A DNA stretch of 62,934 nucleotides from a virus. Both the position numbers and the translations under genes were made by a program. Below are positions 12,403 to 21,972 of the stretch, piece by piece. The notes beneath the pieces were generated by a model. That model was not told where the DNA came from and did no database searches. It was given only the letters and a program-made list of their open reading frames with translations. Location of the stretch: positions 1 through 62,934 of the IMG/VR virus record IMGVR_UViG_3300029309_000024. One strand, given 5' to 3'. How positions within the stretch are numbered: the first letter of the stretch is position 1; each line of letters opens with the position of its first letter.

Positions 12403-15113
12403 TGGCATTAACTAAATTAGACAAAAACCTTTTAGGATTCAGTGACGATACTGATTTTGTAAAATTACCTTCAGGTACAACAGCTCAAAGACCAAGTTCT
12501 GCAGCTGCTGGACAATTAAGGTTTAATACAACCATAAGTGATGCTGAAATATATGATGGAAATCAGTGGGTAAGAATGGGGACAACACCTCCTACCTTTT
12601 CAGCAATTGATTATCCAGGGACCGCTACAGCCGCTAATCCGGCTGGAGGCGAAAGTATTATAATAACAGGTACTGAATTCAAAGCGGGAATTACGTTAAC
12701 TGTTGGTGGCACAACACCCTCGAGTATAACTAGAAATAGCACAACTCAAATAACATTTACAGCGCCTGCTAAATCAGCAGGAAGCTATGCCATAGTAATA
12801 ACTAATAGTGATGGAGGAACAGCTACAGCCTCAAGCGCTATTAATTATAATGGTATACCAGCTTTTACAAATGCCGCGGGCTCATTAGGTTCACTTGAAG
12901 AAGGTGGAACATTTAACTTTTCTGTAGCGGCAACGGAACCAGACGGAGGAGCTGTTACATATGCTACAACAGCAGGAAGTTTACCTGGGGGAGCATCATT
13001 AAACGCGTCGACAGGAGCAATTACAGGAACCGCTTCAGGCGTTAGTGCTTCAACTACGTCTACATTCACTATAACAGCTACTGATAATGAAAATCAATCA
13101 TCAACTAGACAATACAGCATAACTGTTACTAATTTTGACCCTTCAACAGTACATGCCACAGTTTTATACACAGGAAATGGTGGTTCTCAAAATGTAACAG
13201 GTTTATCTTTTAAACCAGATATAGTTTGGATTTATAATAGAGTCACTTCAGGTGAGTCTCCTAAAATTTATGACAGTTCAAGAGGAGTGCATAAATATTT
13301 TTATACAAATCAAGGGCAAACAGCACAAGAATATAGCACAGGTTTGCAGTCATTTAATAGTAATGGGTTTACTTTAGGGTCTGAAAGCAATAGTAATGCT
13401 AGCGGGGCTGCACATGCCGCGTGGTGTTGGAAAGTAAATGGGGGCACAACAAGCACAAATTCAGATGGTAGTCATAATAGCACAGTGCAAGTAAATCAAG
13501 CACAAGGTATATCTATTTTAGAATATACCACAGTGGGTAGTAATACAGCTACTGTCGGGCATGGGTTAGGAGTTGAACCAGATGTTGTTATATATAAAAA
13601 CTTAGATAGCACAGGAGGCGTAAATCTTTATACTAAAGTTGTTGATAATTCAATGGACTATTGGAGTTTGAGTGCTAATAATGGAGCATGGTATGATAGT
13701 TCAACGCAAGCATTTACTTCGAGTACTGTAACAATGGAATCAGGTGGTAGTGGTCAGGATTTTATAGCTTACGCATTTGCAGAAAAAGCAGGTTATTCAA
13801 AATTTGGTACATATTCAGGTACTGGTGTATTAGATGCACCTAACCCAGTTGTTACGGGATTTGAACCAGCGTGGGTGCTAATAAAAGTTACAAATGATAG
13901 TTCATCAGGTGCTTATTGGGGTATATTTGATAATAAAAGAGAAACTTTAAACCCTAGGCATAAAATGGCAAGGGCTGGAGCAGGTGGAGATGAATGGGAA
14001 GGAGACACTAACTCTGTAACTTTTCATTCAAATGGATTTAGTGTAAATGGCGATTATACAGCAACAAATGCTAGTGGTAAAAATTATTTTTATATGGCTT
14101 TTGCCGGCCCAACTTCAGCGGCAACGCCTGTACTTTCTAATAGTTTTGATATACAAGCTTATACTGGTGAAAGTAATTACAGTCCTAAAACTGTTACATA
14201 TACATTTGAGCCAGGATTAATAATTAACAAAGCTAGGAATGGGGGGCATAGTTGGGGATTAGTAGATAGTTTAACTTGGGAAAAAGGGCATTATAAAAAT
14301 ACAGACAACAATAATCAAGTTTTTGATGGAAGCGGGAGTGGCTGGGATGCTGTAAGATCAATAACATCTACAGGAGCAGTAATGCACGCACCTTGTACTT
14401 GGAATTGTACAAATACGTATATATCGTACGCATGGAAAACAGGGTATAGAAATGGAACTATAAATACAGATGGAAGTATAAAAGCAACAGTTGTGGCTAA
14501 TCCAGCAGCAGGAATTTCTGTAATAAACTATAAAGGGGCAGGTGCTGATGCTACTGTTGGGCATGGATTAAGTTCAGCCCCAGAGGTCGTCCTTGCAAAA
14601 GCAAATACAGGTGGATCAGGTAATAACTGGGTAATGTGGCATAAAGATATAGGAGGTAATAATTACGGATTATTTTTAGATAATAATTCAGCACGTTATA
14701 CATCTGGAGATTTTTGGAATAATACAGCTCCAACTTCATCAGTTGTTAGTTTAGGTGATGGAGCGGAATCAGGATCAACTAATAACTCAGGTAGAGGATA
14801 TTCTATGTATTGTTTTCACTCAGTTACTGGTTATAGTAAATTTGGAACGTATAATGGAACCGGAAGCGCAGGCAATGCCCAAACATTAGGTTTTGCACCA
14901 GGAATGATTATACTTAGAAGAATAGATTCACTTTCAGATTGGTATGTGTTTGACTCAGTAAGAGGACAAAGTAATATAGTAAGATTAAATCATTCTAATA
15001 CAGAATATAGTAACAGTAATTTTAATTTTGAATCAAATGGGTTCAGTTTTGATGCGGGCGACTTTAACGAATCAGGCGCAACGTGGGTTTACCTTGCGTG
15101 GGCAATAAATTAA
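12402..15113 (+). CDS. Large tail fibre with IPT/TIG and Ig-like modules, 903 aa
   Basis: A short fibre head (RLNF-type: AGQLRFNTTISDAEIYDGNQ) is followed by an IPT/TIG-like domain at about residues 60-150 (GGESIIITGTEFKAGITLTV). A putative Ig/cadherin-like domain lies at about 152-245 (PAFTNAAGSLGSLEEGG). The rest is several copies of a beta domain with the hallmark YTGNGGSQNVTGLSFKPDIV and WxWK/YxAWAI ends. It is a paralogue of the next gene. Likely a receptor- or polysaccharide-binding fibre. Confidence 0.75.
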   Translation: MALTKLDKNLLGFSDDTDFVKLPSGTTAQRPSSAAAGQLRFNTTISDAEIYDGNQWVRMGTTPPTFSAIDYPGTATAANPAGGESIIITGTEFKAGITLTVGGTTPSSITRNSTTQITFTAPAKSAGSYAIVITNSDGGTATASSAINYNGIPAFTNAAGSLGSLEEGGTFNFSVAATEPDGGAVTYATTAGSLPGGASLNASTGAITGTASGVSASTTSTFTITATDNENQSSTRQYSITVTNFDPSTVHATVLYTGNGGSQNVTGLSFKPDIVWIYNRVTSGESPKIYDSSRGVHKYFYTNQGQTAQEYSTGLQSFNSNGFTLGSESNSNASGAAHAAWCWKVNGGTTSTNSDGSHNSTVQVNQAQGISILEYTTVGSNTATVGHGLGVEPDVVIYKNLDSTGGVNLYTKVVDNSMDYWSLSANNGAWYDSSTQAFTSSTVTMESGGSGQDFIAYAFAEKAGYSKFGTYSGTGVLDAPNPVVTGFEPAWVLIKVTNDSSSGAYWGIFDNKRETLNPRHKMARAGAGGDEWEGDTNSVTFHSNGFSVNGDYTATNASGKNYFYMAFAGPTSAATPVLSNSFDIQAYTGESNYSPKTVTYTFEPGLIINKARNGGHSWGLVDSLTWEKGHYKNTDNNNQVFDGSGSGWDAVRSITSTGAVMHAPCTWNCTNTYISYAWKTGYRNGTINTDGSIKATVVANPAAGISVINYKGAGADATVGHGLSSAPEVVLAKANTGGSGNNWVMWHKDIGGNNYGLFLDNNSARYTSGDFWNNTAPTSSVVSLGDGAESGSTNNSGRGYSMYCFHSVTGYSKFGTYNGTGSAGNAQTLGFAPGMIILRRIDSLSDWYVFDSVRGQSNIVRLNHSNTEYSNSNFNFESNGFSFDAGDFNESGATWVYLAWAIN

Positions 15114-15126
15114 TAAATAAACAAAA

Positions 15127-18100
15127 ATGGCACAAACAAGATTAAAATCAGGTAACCTTCATATGATAGGAGGAGAAACTGGAACCTCAGGTGATGTGTT
15201 GAAATCCAAAGGTGATGGTACTTTTGAATGGGGTGCAGGAACAACTCCACCGTCATTTTCATCTGTAGATTATCCTGGGGATGACACAGCATTGGATCCA
15301 GCTGGAGGACAAAATCTAGTTATAAACGGTAGTGGTTTTCTTACCGGTATTAATGTTAAAGTTGGAGGAACAAACGCATCTTCTGTAACTGTAAATAGCA
15401 CAAGCCAAATAACTATTGTAGCTCCTGCAAAATCTGCTGGAACATATGCTTTAGAATTTACTAATACTGATGGTGGTAATGCTACTGCAAATAGTGCTGT
15501 TTCTTATAATGGTATACCTGCTTTTACTCATAACGCAGGAAGCTTAGGTGCTTTTAAACAAGGAGCGTCAGTAAGTGTATCTGTGGTCGCTACTGAGCCT
15601 GATGGGGGTGCAATAACTCACACTGTTACATCAGGGTCGTTACCATCTGGATTAAGCTTAAACGCAACAACAGGGGCTATAACTGGTACAGCTCCAGATG
15701 TAAGTGCTTCAACAACTAGTAGTTTTACAATTACAGCAACAGATAACGAAAACCAATCTACAAGTAGAGCTTATTCTATACAGGTTGATCCGGTTTTACC
15801 ATCTGATGATTTTAATGTACTTACGTATACAGGTAATGGTGGAACTCAAAGCATAACTGGCCTTTCATTTCAACCTGATTTTGTTTGGTTAAAAAAGAGA
15901 AATGGGGATGCAGAGCAACATTTAATTCACCCTAATGTTGGTACAGGAGAATATTATAGACCTTCGTATAATTCAGCAGGTAGATTAACTTCTTCAGATA
16001 AAATTACAGCGTTAAATAATAATGGATTTAGTTTAGGTAGTGATAGTCAAGTAAATAATAATAATGATACATTCGTAGCATATTGCTGGAAAGTAAACGG
16101 AGGAACAACAGTTTCAAATACAGACGGTACAACTACTAGTACTGTACAGGTAAATGCAGAAAAAGGAATTTCAATGATTACTTATAGTGGTGCTGGAGCA
16201 GCTCGTACAGTAGGTCATGGGCTTGGAAGGGTTCCAGATTTCTTTATGATGATGGATAGATACAATGGAGGAGGATGGCGTATATGGCATAAAGACTTTG
16301 ATAATGCTGATAGATATTTAGAAATGGGCACAGGAGGTCAAGTTAGCAACGGAACTATTTGGTCCGGTAATAGGCCTACTTCAACAGTATTTAGTTTAGG
16401 AAATATAGCTCCACCAAATGGTAGTGGTAGGGCGCATGTTTGTTGGGCGTTCGCTAGTATAGATAAACATTCTAAATTTAGTTCTTACATAGGAAATAAT
16501 AGTTCAGCAGGCCCTATTGTGAATTTAGGATTTAAACCTGCACTTTTAATAATTAGAAGAATTGATAGCGGGGATCATTTCTATATGTTTGATAATAAAA
16601 GAGAAACTGCAAACCCTAGAAACGTAGCATTATTTATGAACTCTAGTGCAGCGGAATCAACAGGTAATTTAGGTACTGGAGTAGATTTTTTATCTAATGG
16701 TTTTCAGGTTACATCAACTGATAGCGGAATAAATGCAAATAATGGTAAATATATATACATGGCATGGGCAGCAGACCCCGATGTAACAGCACCAACACTT
16801 GCTGATAGTTTTAATGCAAAAGCCTATGCAGGTAATTCAGGTACAAATACCATTACAGGTGTTGGATTTAAACCTGATTTGGTTTGGCTTAAAGAAAGGT
16901 CAGGAACAGACAGGCATGTTTTAGTTGATATTTTAAGAGGAGAAGACAGTCAGCTTTCTTCAAATAGTACTGCTGCTGAAACAACTTATGGAAGTAATTT
17001 TGATGGGTTTAACGCAGATGGTTTTACTTTAGGTAGCGCAACTGAAACAAATGGTAATGGTGAAACTTATATTTCTTGGAACTGGAAAGCAAATGATGAT
17101 GAACCTACAATAGAACAAGCTACAGAAACGGCAGCTGCAGTATCAGTATATAAATTTGAAGATAATGCAAATGATGTAACCGGTAATAATAATGGAACAG
17201 CCTCAAATGTGTCTTATGTAACAGGTTATTTTAATAAAGCTGCTGATTTTAACGGTAGTACAAGTGTCATAACAACTGGTTTAAATACTGGTAATAATAA
17301 TATGACTTTTAGTGCTTGGGTTAATTTAGATGCTGCTTCAAGCGGAATATATGGAATGGTTTGTTCAGGTATATCTAATTATTATACTTATTTATCTGTA
17401 GGGCAAAATGGTAAAGTTTGGATTTCAAATGATCAACAAATAAGCGGAGATGCTGATAATGGATATGCAACAGAAGGTACAACAGTTTTACAAAATGGTC
17501 AATGGTATCATATTGCAGGATCATTATCTTCAACAAAGGGAGCAAAAATATATGTTAATGGTGTTTTAGAAAAAACACAACCATCAAGAACAACCAATGC
17601 ACCAGCAATTAGCCCTCCAGCATATAGTGCAATAGGTGCTTGGAAAGCAAGTAACGGTAATCTTTCAGGGCAATTTAATGGCCAAATAGATCAGGTAAGA
17701 TTTTATAATAAAGTCTTAGATGATGCAAGTGTTTTTAAATTATATCAAGAAACTACCGCTCAAAATGGTACAGCAGATATAGGAACTAAAGGAGTGTTGT
17801 CTAATAAATCAATAGTTACTGCAAATACAAACGCTGGATTTAGTATTGTTAAATATATAGGAGATGGAATTTCTACATCAAAAATTCCTCATGGGTTAGG
17901 AGGAACACCTGAAATGATTATTCATAAAAGAGTGGATGGTGTATCAGGATGGGTTGTAAACCATCATAATTTAAGTACTGGATATGAAATATATTTACAA
18001 TCAGATAATCCCCAAACAAATAGTATGGGTAATGATGGTGGTATGACAAACGGTACACAAAATGCTACAACACTAGGATTCACAGCGGGAGCAAGTACCA

Positions 18101-18462
18101 CTAATAATGTAAATACAAATGGAGCAAAATATATTGCTTATTGTTTTAGAGGTATATCAGGGTTTAGTAAGTTTGGAACATATACTGGAGCAACAGCAGG
18201 AGTAACTATAACAACAGGTTTTCAACCAGACTTTGTTATGATTAAATCATCAAGTCATACTGAGCATTGGGCTATACTTGATGCTACAAGAGGTTCACAA
18301 AAAGCTTTATTTCCTAATAGAACTAATGCAGAAAGTAATACCGCATTACACACTATTACTTTTTCATCCACAGGTTTTTCATTCCCTCATCAAGATACTG
18401 CTGATGCAATGTTAAATGAAAATGGATATACATATATATACGCAGCATTCAAAATAAACTAA
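15127..18462 (+). CDS. Large tail fibre with IPT, Ig-like and LamG modules, 1111 aa
   Basis: N-terminal half parallels the preceding protein: a head, an IPT/TIG-like domain (DPAGGQNLVINGSGFLTGIN), an Ig-like domain and YTGNGGTQSITGLSFQPDFV repeats. At about residues 665-875 it carries a LamG/concanavalin-like domain (VSVYKFEDNANDVTGNN ... GQIDQVRFYNKVLDD) that is absent from its paralogue. It ends with another repeat (GFQPDFVMIKSS) and YIYAAFKIN. LamG-type domains often bind glycans, so cell-surface recognition is likely. Confidence 0.8.
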   Translation: MAQTRLKSGNLHMIGGETGTSGDVLKSKGDGTFEWGAGTTPPSFSSVDYPGDDTALDPAGGQNLVINGSGFLTGINVKVGGTNASSVTVNSTSQITIVAPAKSAGTYALEFTNTDGGNATANSAVSYNGIPAFTHNAGSLGAFKQGASVSVSVVATEPDGGAITHTVTSGSLPSGLSLNATTGAITGTAPDVSASTTSSFTITATDNENQSTSRAYSIQVDPVLPSDDFNVLTYTGNGGTQSITGLSFQPDFVWLKKRNGDAEQHLIHPNVGTGEYYRPSYNSAGRLTSSDKITALNNNGFSLGSDSQVNNNNDTFVAYCWKVNGGTTVSNTDGTTTSTVQVNAEKGISMITYSGAGAARTVGHGLGRVPDFFMMMDRYNGGGWRIWHKDFDNADRYLEMGTGGQVSNGTIWSGNRPTSTVFSLGNIAPPNGSGRAHVCWAFASIDKHSKFSSYIGNNSSAGPIVNLGFKPALLIIRRIDSGDHFYMFDNKRETANPRNVALFMNSSAAESTGNLGTGVDFLSNGFQVTSTDSGINANNGKYIYMAWAADPDVTAPTLADSFNAKAYAGNSGTNTITGVGFKPDLVWLKERSGTDRHVLVDILRGEDSQLSSNSTAAETTYGSNFDGFNADGFTLGSATETNGNGETYISWNWKANDDEPTIEQATETAAAVSVYKFEDNANDVTGNNNGTASNVSYVTGYFNKAADFNGSTSVITTGLNTGNNNMTFSAWVNLDAASSGIYGMVCSGISNYYTYLSVGQNGKVWISNDQQISGDADNGYATEGTTVLQNGQWYHIAGSLSSTKGAKIYVNGVLEKTQPSRTTNAPAISPPAYSAIGAWKASNGNLSGQFNGQIDQVRFYNKVLDDASVFKLYQETTAQNGTADIGTKGVLSNKSIVTANTNAGFSIVKYIGDGISTSKIPHGLGGTPEMIIHKRVDGVSGWVVNHHNLSTGYEIYLQSDNPQTNSMGNDGGMTNGTQNATTLGFTAGASTTNNVNTNGAKYIAYCFRGISGFSKFGTYTGATAGVTITTGFQPDFVMIKSSSHTEHWAILDATRGSQKALFPNRTNAESNTALHTITFSSTGFSFPHQDTADAMLNENGYTYIYAAFKIN

Positions 18463-18508
18463 AACGCGTAATATATAAAAAATACAATTAAATCAAATTC
18501 AATAACTT

Positions 18509-18754
18509 ATGAAATTAAAGAAAAAAGAGCTTAGTGATTTAAAAGCTTTAGTAGAAAAAATGTCTACAAAACAAAACGAAATTGGGTTAAATACTATTAA
18601 TGGTCATAAATTAGCTCATGCGTTTTCACAATTAGAAATAGAATTAAATACTATGAAAACTGGTTTAGAAGAAATATATGGTAAATGCAATATAAATGTT
18701 GAAACCGGTGAGATAGATAAAATTGAATCAAATGAAACTAATAAGAAAGATTAG
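18509..18754 (+). CDS. Coiled-coil protein, 81 aa
   Basis: An almost continuous charged helix (LKKKELSDLKALVEKMSTKQ...) followed by an acidic tail. It opens the block before the terminase, after a 46-base gap from the fibre genes. It may be a small structural or packaging accessory. No family is recognised. Confidence 0.65.
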   Translation: MKLKKKELSDLKALVEKMSTKQNEIGLNTINGHKLAHAFSQLEIELNTMKTGLEEIYGKCNINVETGEIDKIESNETNKKD

Positions 18755-18953
18755 TATAGGAAGAGATTATAAAGATAATGCAATGCACTATCAAATTGGT
18801 CAAGAAGTTTATGGTAACCATGTAATCACAAATATATTAGAAAAAGATACAAATTACGAAATATATATTAAAAAGAATAAAGAAGTATTACTTTGGAAAT
18901 CTTTTAATAAAAACATGGGAATAAGTGTAGAGTATAATTTAGATTATGAATAA
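18732..18953 (+). CDS. Small unknown protein, 73 aa
   Basis: MKLIRKISIGRDYKDNAMHY... The segment QIGQEVYGNHVITNILEKDTNYEIYI suggests a small beta barrel. The ATG at 18732 is chosen. A TTG nine bases upstream is also in frame. It overlaps the preceding gene by 23 bases and the next by 8, indicating a tightly packed operon. Confidence 0.6.
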   Translation: MKLIRKISIGRDYKDNAMHYQIGQEVYGNHVITNILEKDTNYEIYIKKNKEVLLWKSFNKNMGISVEYNLDYE

Positions 18954-19530
18954 CCCATACGCTTTAATAATACAACCAAAAGAAAACCGCTATAAAAACA
19001 CCAAAAAAGTATCCAATAAAAACTTAATCCTAAACACGTCAATTAGTGACCATAGGTATGTAAGTAAAGAGGCTATAGTAAAAGCTCTACCAGGAGCGTT
19101 TAAAACGCCTCTACGCGAGTCTGATGAAGTATTAGTACATCACAATATATTTAGAAGGTACTATGATGTAAGAGGAAATGAAAAAAATAGTGGTAATTAT
19201 TTCAAAGAAGATATGTATTTTTGTTACTTAGATCAAGTATACATGTATAAAAGAAATGATAATTGGATAGCAATGCCAGGATATTGTTTTGTAAATCCTA
19301 TACAATCAGAAGATAAATGGGAAAACAAAGAGGAACCATTAAAAGGTGTTGTAGTTTACACGGACGGTACAAAGTTTGTAAAAGAAGGTGAACTAATAGG
19401 TTTTACACCATACTCAGAGTTTGAGTTTATAGTTGATAATAAAAGGCTATATAGAATAAAATTAAATGATATTTCAATAAAGTATGAACACAAAGGAACA
19501 GAAAAACTCTATAATACTAGCTGGCTATAA
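18946..19530 (+). CDS. Possible GroES-like double-barrel protein, 194 aa
   Basis: Two halves each follow a GroES-like strand pattern. The first contains ESDEVLVHHNIFRRYYDVRG and MYFCYLDQVYMYK. The second starts IAMPGYCFVNPI, continues LKGVVVYTDG and VKEGELIGFTPYSEFEFIVD, and ends with a strand pair like the C-terminus of co-chaperonins (RLYRIKLNDISIKYE). Its place before terminase and capsid genes would suit a capsid-folding co-chaperonin comparable in role to T4 gp31. This is inferred from pattern, not from a detected family. Confidence 0.45.
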   Translation: MNNPYALIIQPKENRYKNTKKVSNKNLILNTSISDHRYVSKEAIVKALPGAFKTPLRESDEVLVHHNIFRRYYDVRGNEKNSGNYFKEDMYFCYLDQVYMYKRNDNWIAMPGYCFVNPIQSEDKWENKEEPLKGVVVYTDGTKFVKEGELIGFTPYSEFEFIVDNKRLYRIKLNDISIKYEHKGTEKLYNTSWL

Positions 19531-19759
19531 AGCTGTAAAAGAGTTAATCAAAGTCGCTGAAGAAGAAATAATAGTTGAAGACGCAGCAGATGAGCTTGCA
19601 GCAGATAGATTAAAAAATGCAGCGGCTACAAAAAAATTAGCTATCTTTGATGCTTTTGAAATATTAAATAGAATTGAATCTGAAAAAGCAATGCTTGATA
19701 ATAAACCTTTACAAGAAGAAAAAGCTTTTAGCGGATTTGCGGAAAAAAGGTCTAAATAA
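19484..19759 (+). CDS. Helical protein preceding the large terminase, 91 aa
   Basis: An all-helical, acidic protein (VAEEEIIVEDAADELAADRL) that overlaps the previous gene by 47 bases and whose stop overlaps the terL start. Its position matches that of small terminase subunits, but no helix-turn-helix is obvious, so this role is only a possibility. Confidence 0.6.
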   Translation: MNTKEQKNSIILAGYKAVKELIKVAEEEIIVEDAADELAADRLKNAAATKKLAIFDAFEILNRIESEKAMLDNKPLQEEKAFSGFAEKRSK

Positions 19760-21972
19760 TGTCATATAAACAAACATTATATAAAATAATTGAACCTATA
19801 AAGCGTACAAAAATATATAGAGTTAATAAAAAAAGAGGCTGGGAATATGGATATAACAAAGAGCATGATGTAGTTGTTATAAGTAAAACAGGTAAGATAG
19901 GTGATATATATGAAATACAAAATCTTAAAATAGCTTTACCTGTTGCAGAAAATGTGTATAGCAAACATAATAAATGGACGCCTGCTGATTATCCTAAAGA
20001 GTTAAATAATATAAAAACAATATTTGATTGGGAAACATATCCAAAAGAATTTAAAAACAGATGGCATGATTACATTGATACGGAGTTTACTAGAAGAGAA
20101 GAAGGTTATTGGTTCCGCAACAAAAATGTTGATACCTATATTACTGGCTCTCATTACAATTACTTGCAGTGGTCCAAGATTGATGTTGGGAAGCCAGACT
20201 TTCGAGAAGCAAACAGACTATTCTTCATATTCTGGGAGGCATGCAAGGCAGATCAAAGATGCTATGGAATTTGCTACCTTAAAAATAGGCGTTCCGGATT
20301 TTCATTCATGTCAAGTGCTGAAACGGTTAATCAAGCCACAATTTCGTCCGACTCTAGATTCGGAATCTTATCGAAGACTGGTGGAGATGCAAAGAAGATG
20401 TTTACCGACAAAGTGGTACCAATATCAACCCACTACCCATTTTTCTTCAAACCAATACAAGATGGAATGGACCGCCCCAAGACAGAGTTGGCCTACCGTG
20501 TCCCCGCATCCAAACTCACAAGAAAGTCCATCACCAGTACAACCAAGTCCTCCGAGGCGCTCGAAGGGCTCGATACAACAATAGACTGGAAGAATACGGG
20601 TGATAACTCTTATGATGGTGAAAAGTTAAGATTACTTGTTCACGATGAATCTGGTAAATGGGAAAGACCAGATAACATATTAAATAACTGGCGTGTAACT
20701 AAAACAACGCTGAGACTAGGAAGTAGGATTATAGGAAAATGTATGATGGGATCTACTTCAAATGCCTTAGATAAAGGTGGAGATAACTTTAAAAAATTAT
20801 ACAATGACTCAGACGTTACAAAAAGAAACCGCAATGGACAGACTAGCAGTGGATTATATAGTTTGTTCATACCTATGGAATGGAACTACGAAGGATTCAT
20901 TGATTCTTATGGATTACCTGTATTCGAAACACCCAGTGCTCCTGTCGAAGGACCCCACGGTGATAAAATCGATGTTGGTATAATAGAACATTGGGAAAAC
21001 GAAGCTGATGGTTTACGTGAAGATCAAGATGGATTAAATGAATTTTATAGACAATTTCCGAGAACAGAAGAACACGCATTCAGAGATGAAACAAAAAACA
21101 GTATATTTAATTTACAAAAAATATACGAACAAATAGATTACAATGACGGAACAATGACATCCGGTGCTGTAACAAAAGGAAACTTCCAATGGGAAAATGG
21201 TATTAAAGATACGCGAGTAATATTTACACCTGATCTTAAAGGAAGATTTAATATATCTTGGGTTCCTAGTATAAATTTACAAAATCACGTAATACTAAAA
21301 AATAATAGGAAACATCCCGGTAATGAACATATAGGAGCATTTGGATGTGACTCTTATGATATATCTGGAACAACAGACGGCAGAGGTTCTAAAGGAGCCT
21401 TACACGGGTTAACTAAATTTAGTATGGAAGATGCACCTGCTAATTCATTCTTTTTAGAATATATAGCTAGACCGCAAACAGCAGAAATGTTTTTTGAAGA
21501 TGTATTGATGGCATTAGTATTTTATGGAATGCCAATACTTGCGGAAAACAATAAACCAAGATTGTTGTATTATTTAAAAAGAAGAGGCTATAGAGGTTAC
21601 TCTATGAATAGACCAGATAAAACAATTAATAAATTATCAACGGCTGAAAAAGAAATAGGTGGTATACCTAACTCATCTGAAGATATGAAACAAATCCACG
21701 CTGCAGCTATAGAATCATATATAGATAAACATGTAGGATTACAAGAAGATGGTGATTATGGTAGTATGTATTTTAATGCAACGTTAAACGATTGGTCTAA
21801 ATTTAATATAAATAATAGAACAAAACATGATGCCGCAATAAGTTCTGGTCTTGCAATAATGGCATGTAACAGACATTTGTATCAGCCAAAACAATTAAAA
21901 CAAACAAAAGTTTTAGATTTTGGTTTTAAAAAATATAATAATAAAGGAAGTATTTCAAAAATAATAAAATAA
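19759..21972 (+). CDS. terL: Terminase large subunit (packaging ATPase-nuclease)
   Basis: 737 residues. An unusual Walker A-like segment KNRRSGFSFMSS lies at about residues 175-186, a Walker B LVHDESGKW at about 292-300, and an RNase H-like nuclease with CDSYDISGTTDG at about 530-541 and a late Asp in TKHDAAISS near 690. The arrangement and the YITGSHYNYLQWSKID segment resemble crAss-like phage terminases. The stretch 20161-20580 is much richer in G+C (about 46% overall, about 56% in 20461-20580) than the rest of the gene. Confidence 0.9.
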   Translation: MSYKQTLYKIIEPIKRTKIYRVNKKRGWEYGYNKEHDVVVISKTGKIGDIYEIQNLKIALPVAENVYSKHNKWTPADYPKELNNIKTIFDWETYPKEFKNRWHDYIDTEFTRREEGYWFRNKNVDTYITGSHYNYLQWSKIDVGKPDFREANRLFFIFWEACKADQRCYGICYLKNRRSGFSFMSSAETVNQATISSDSRFGILSKTGGDAKKMFTDKVVPISTHYPFFFKPIQDGMDRPKTELAYRVPASKLTRKSITSTTKSSEALEGLDTTIDWKNTGDNSYDGEKLRLLVHDESGKWERPDNILNNWRVTKTTLRLGSRIIGKCMMGSTSNALDKGGDNFKKLYNDSDVTKRNRNGQTSSGLYSLFIPMEWNYEGFIDSYGLPVFETPSAPVEGPHGDKIDVGIIEHWENEADGLREDQDGLNEFYRQFPRTEEHAFRDETKNSIFNLQKIYEQIDYNDGTMTSGAVTKGNFQWENGIKDTRVIFTPDLKGRFNISWVPSINLQNHVILKNNRKHPGNEHIGAFGCDSYDISGTTDGRGSKGALHGLTKFSMEDAPANSFFLEYIARPQTAEMFFEDVLMALVFYGMPILAENNKPRLLYYLKRRGYRGYSMNRPDKTINKLSTAEKEIGGIPNSSEDMKQIHAAAIESYIDKHVGLQEDGDYGSMYFNATLNDWSKFNINNRTKHDAAISSGLAIMACNRHLYQPKQLKQTKVLDFGFKKYNNKGSISKIIK

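Noticed and set aside
14358-15292. Several minus-strand frames in the fibre genes
   Set aside because: They are shadows of repetitive Ser/Thr-rich coding sequence on the plus strand, with no start context.
20024-20584. 186-codon plus-strand frame inside terL
   Set aside because: It sits in a different frame across the GC-rich mosaic segment; lack of stops is a composition effect.
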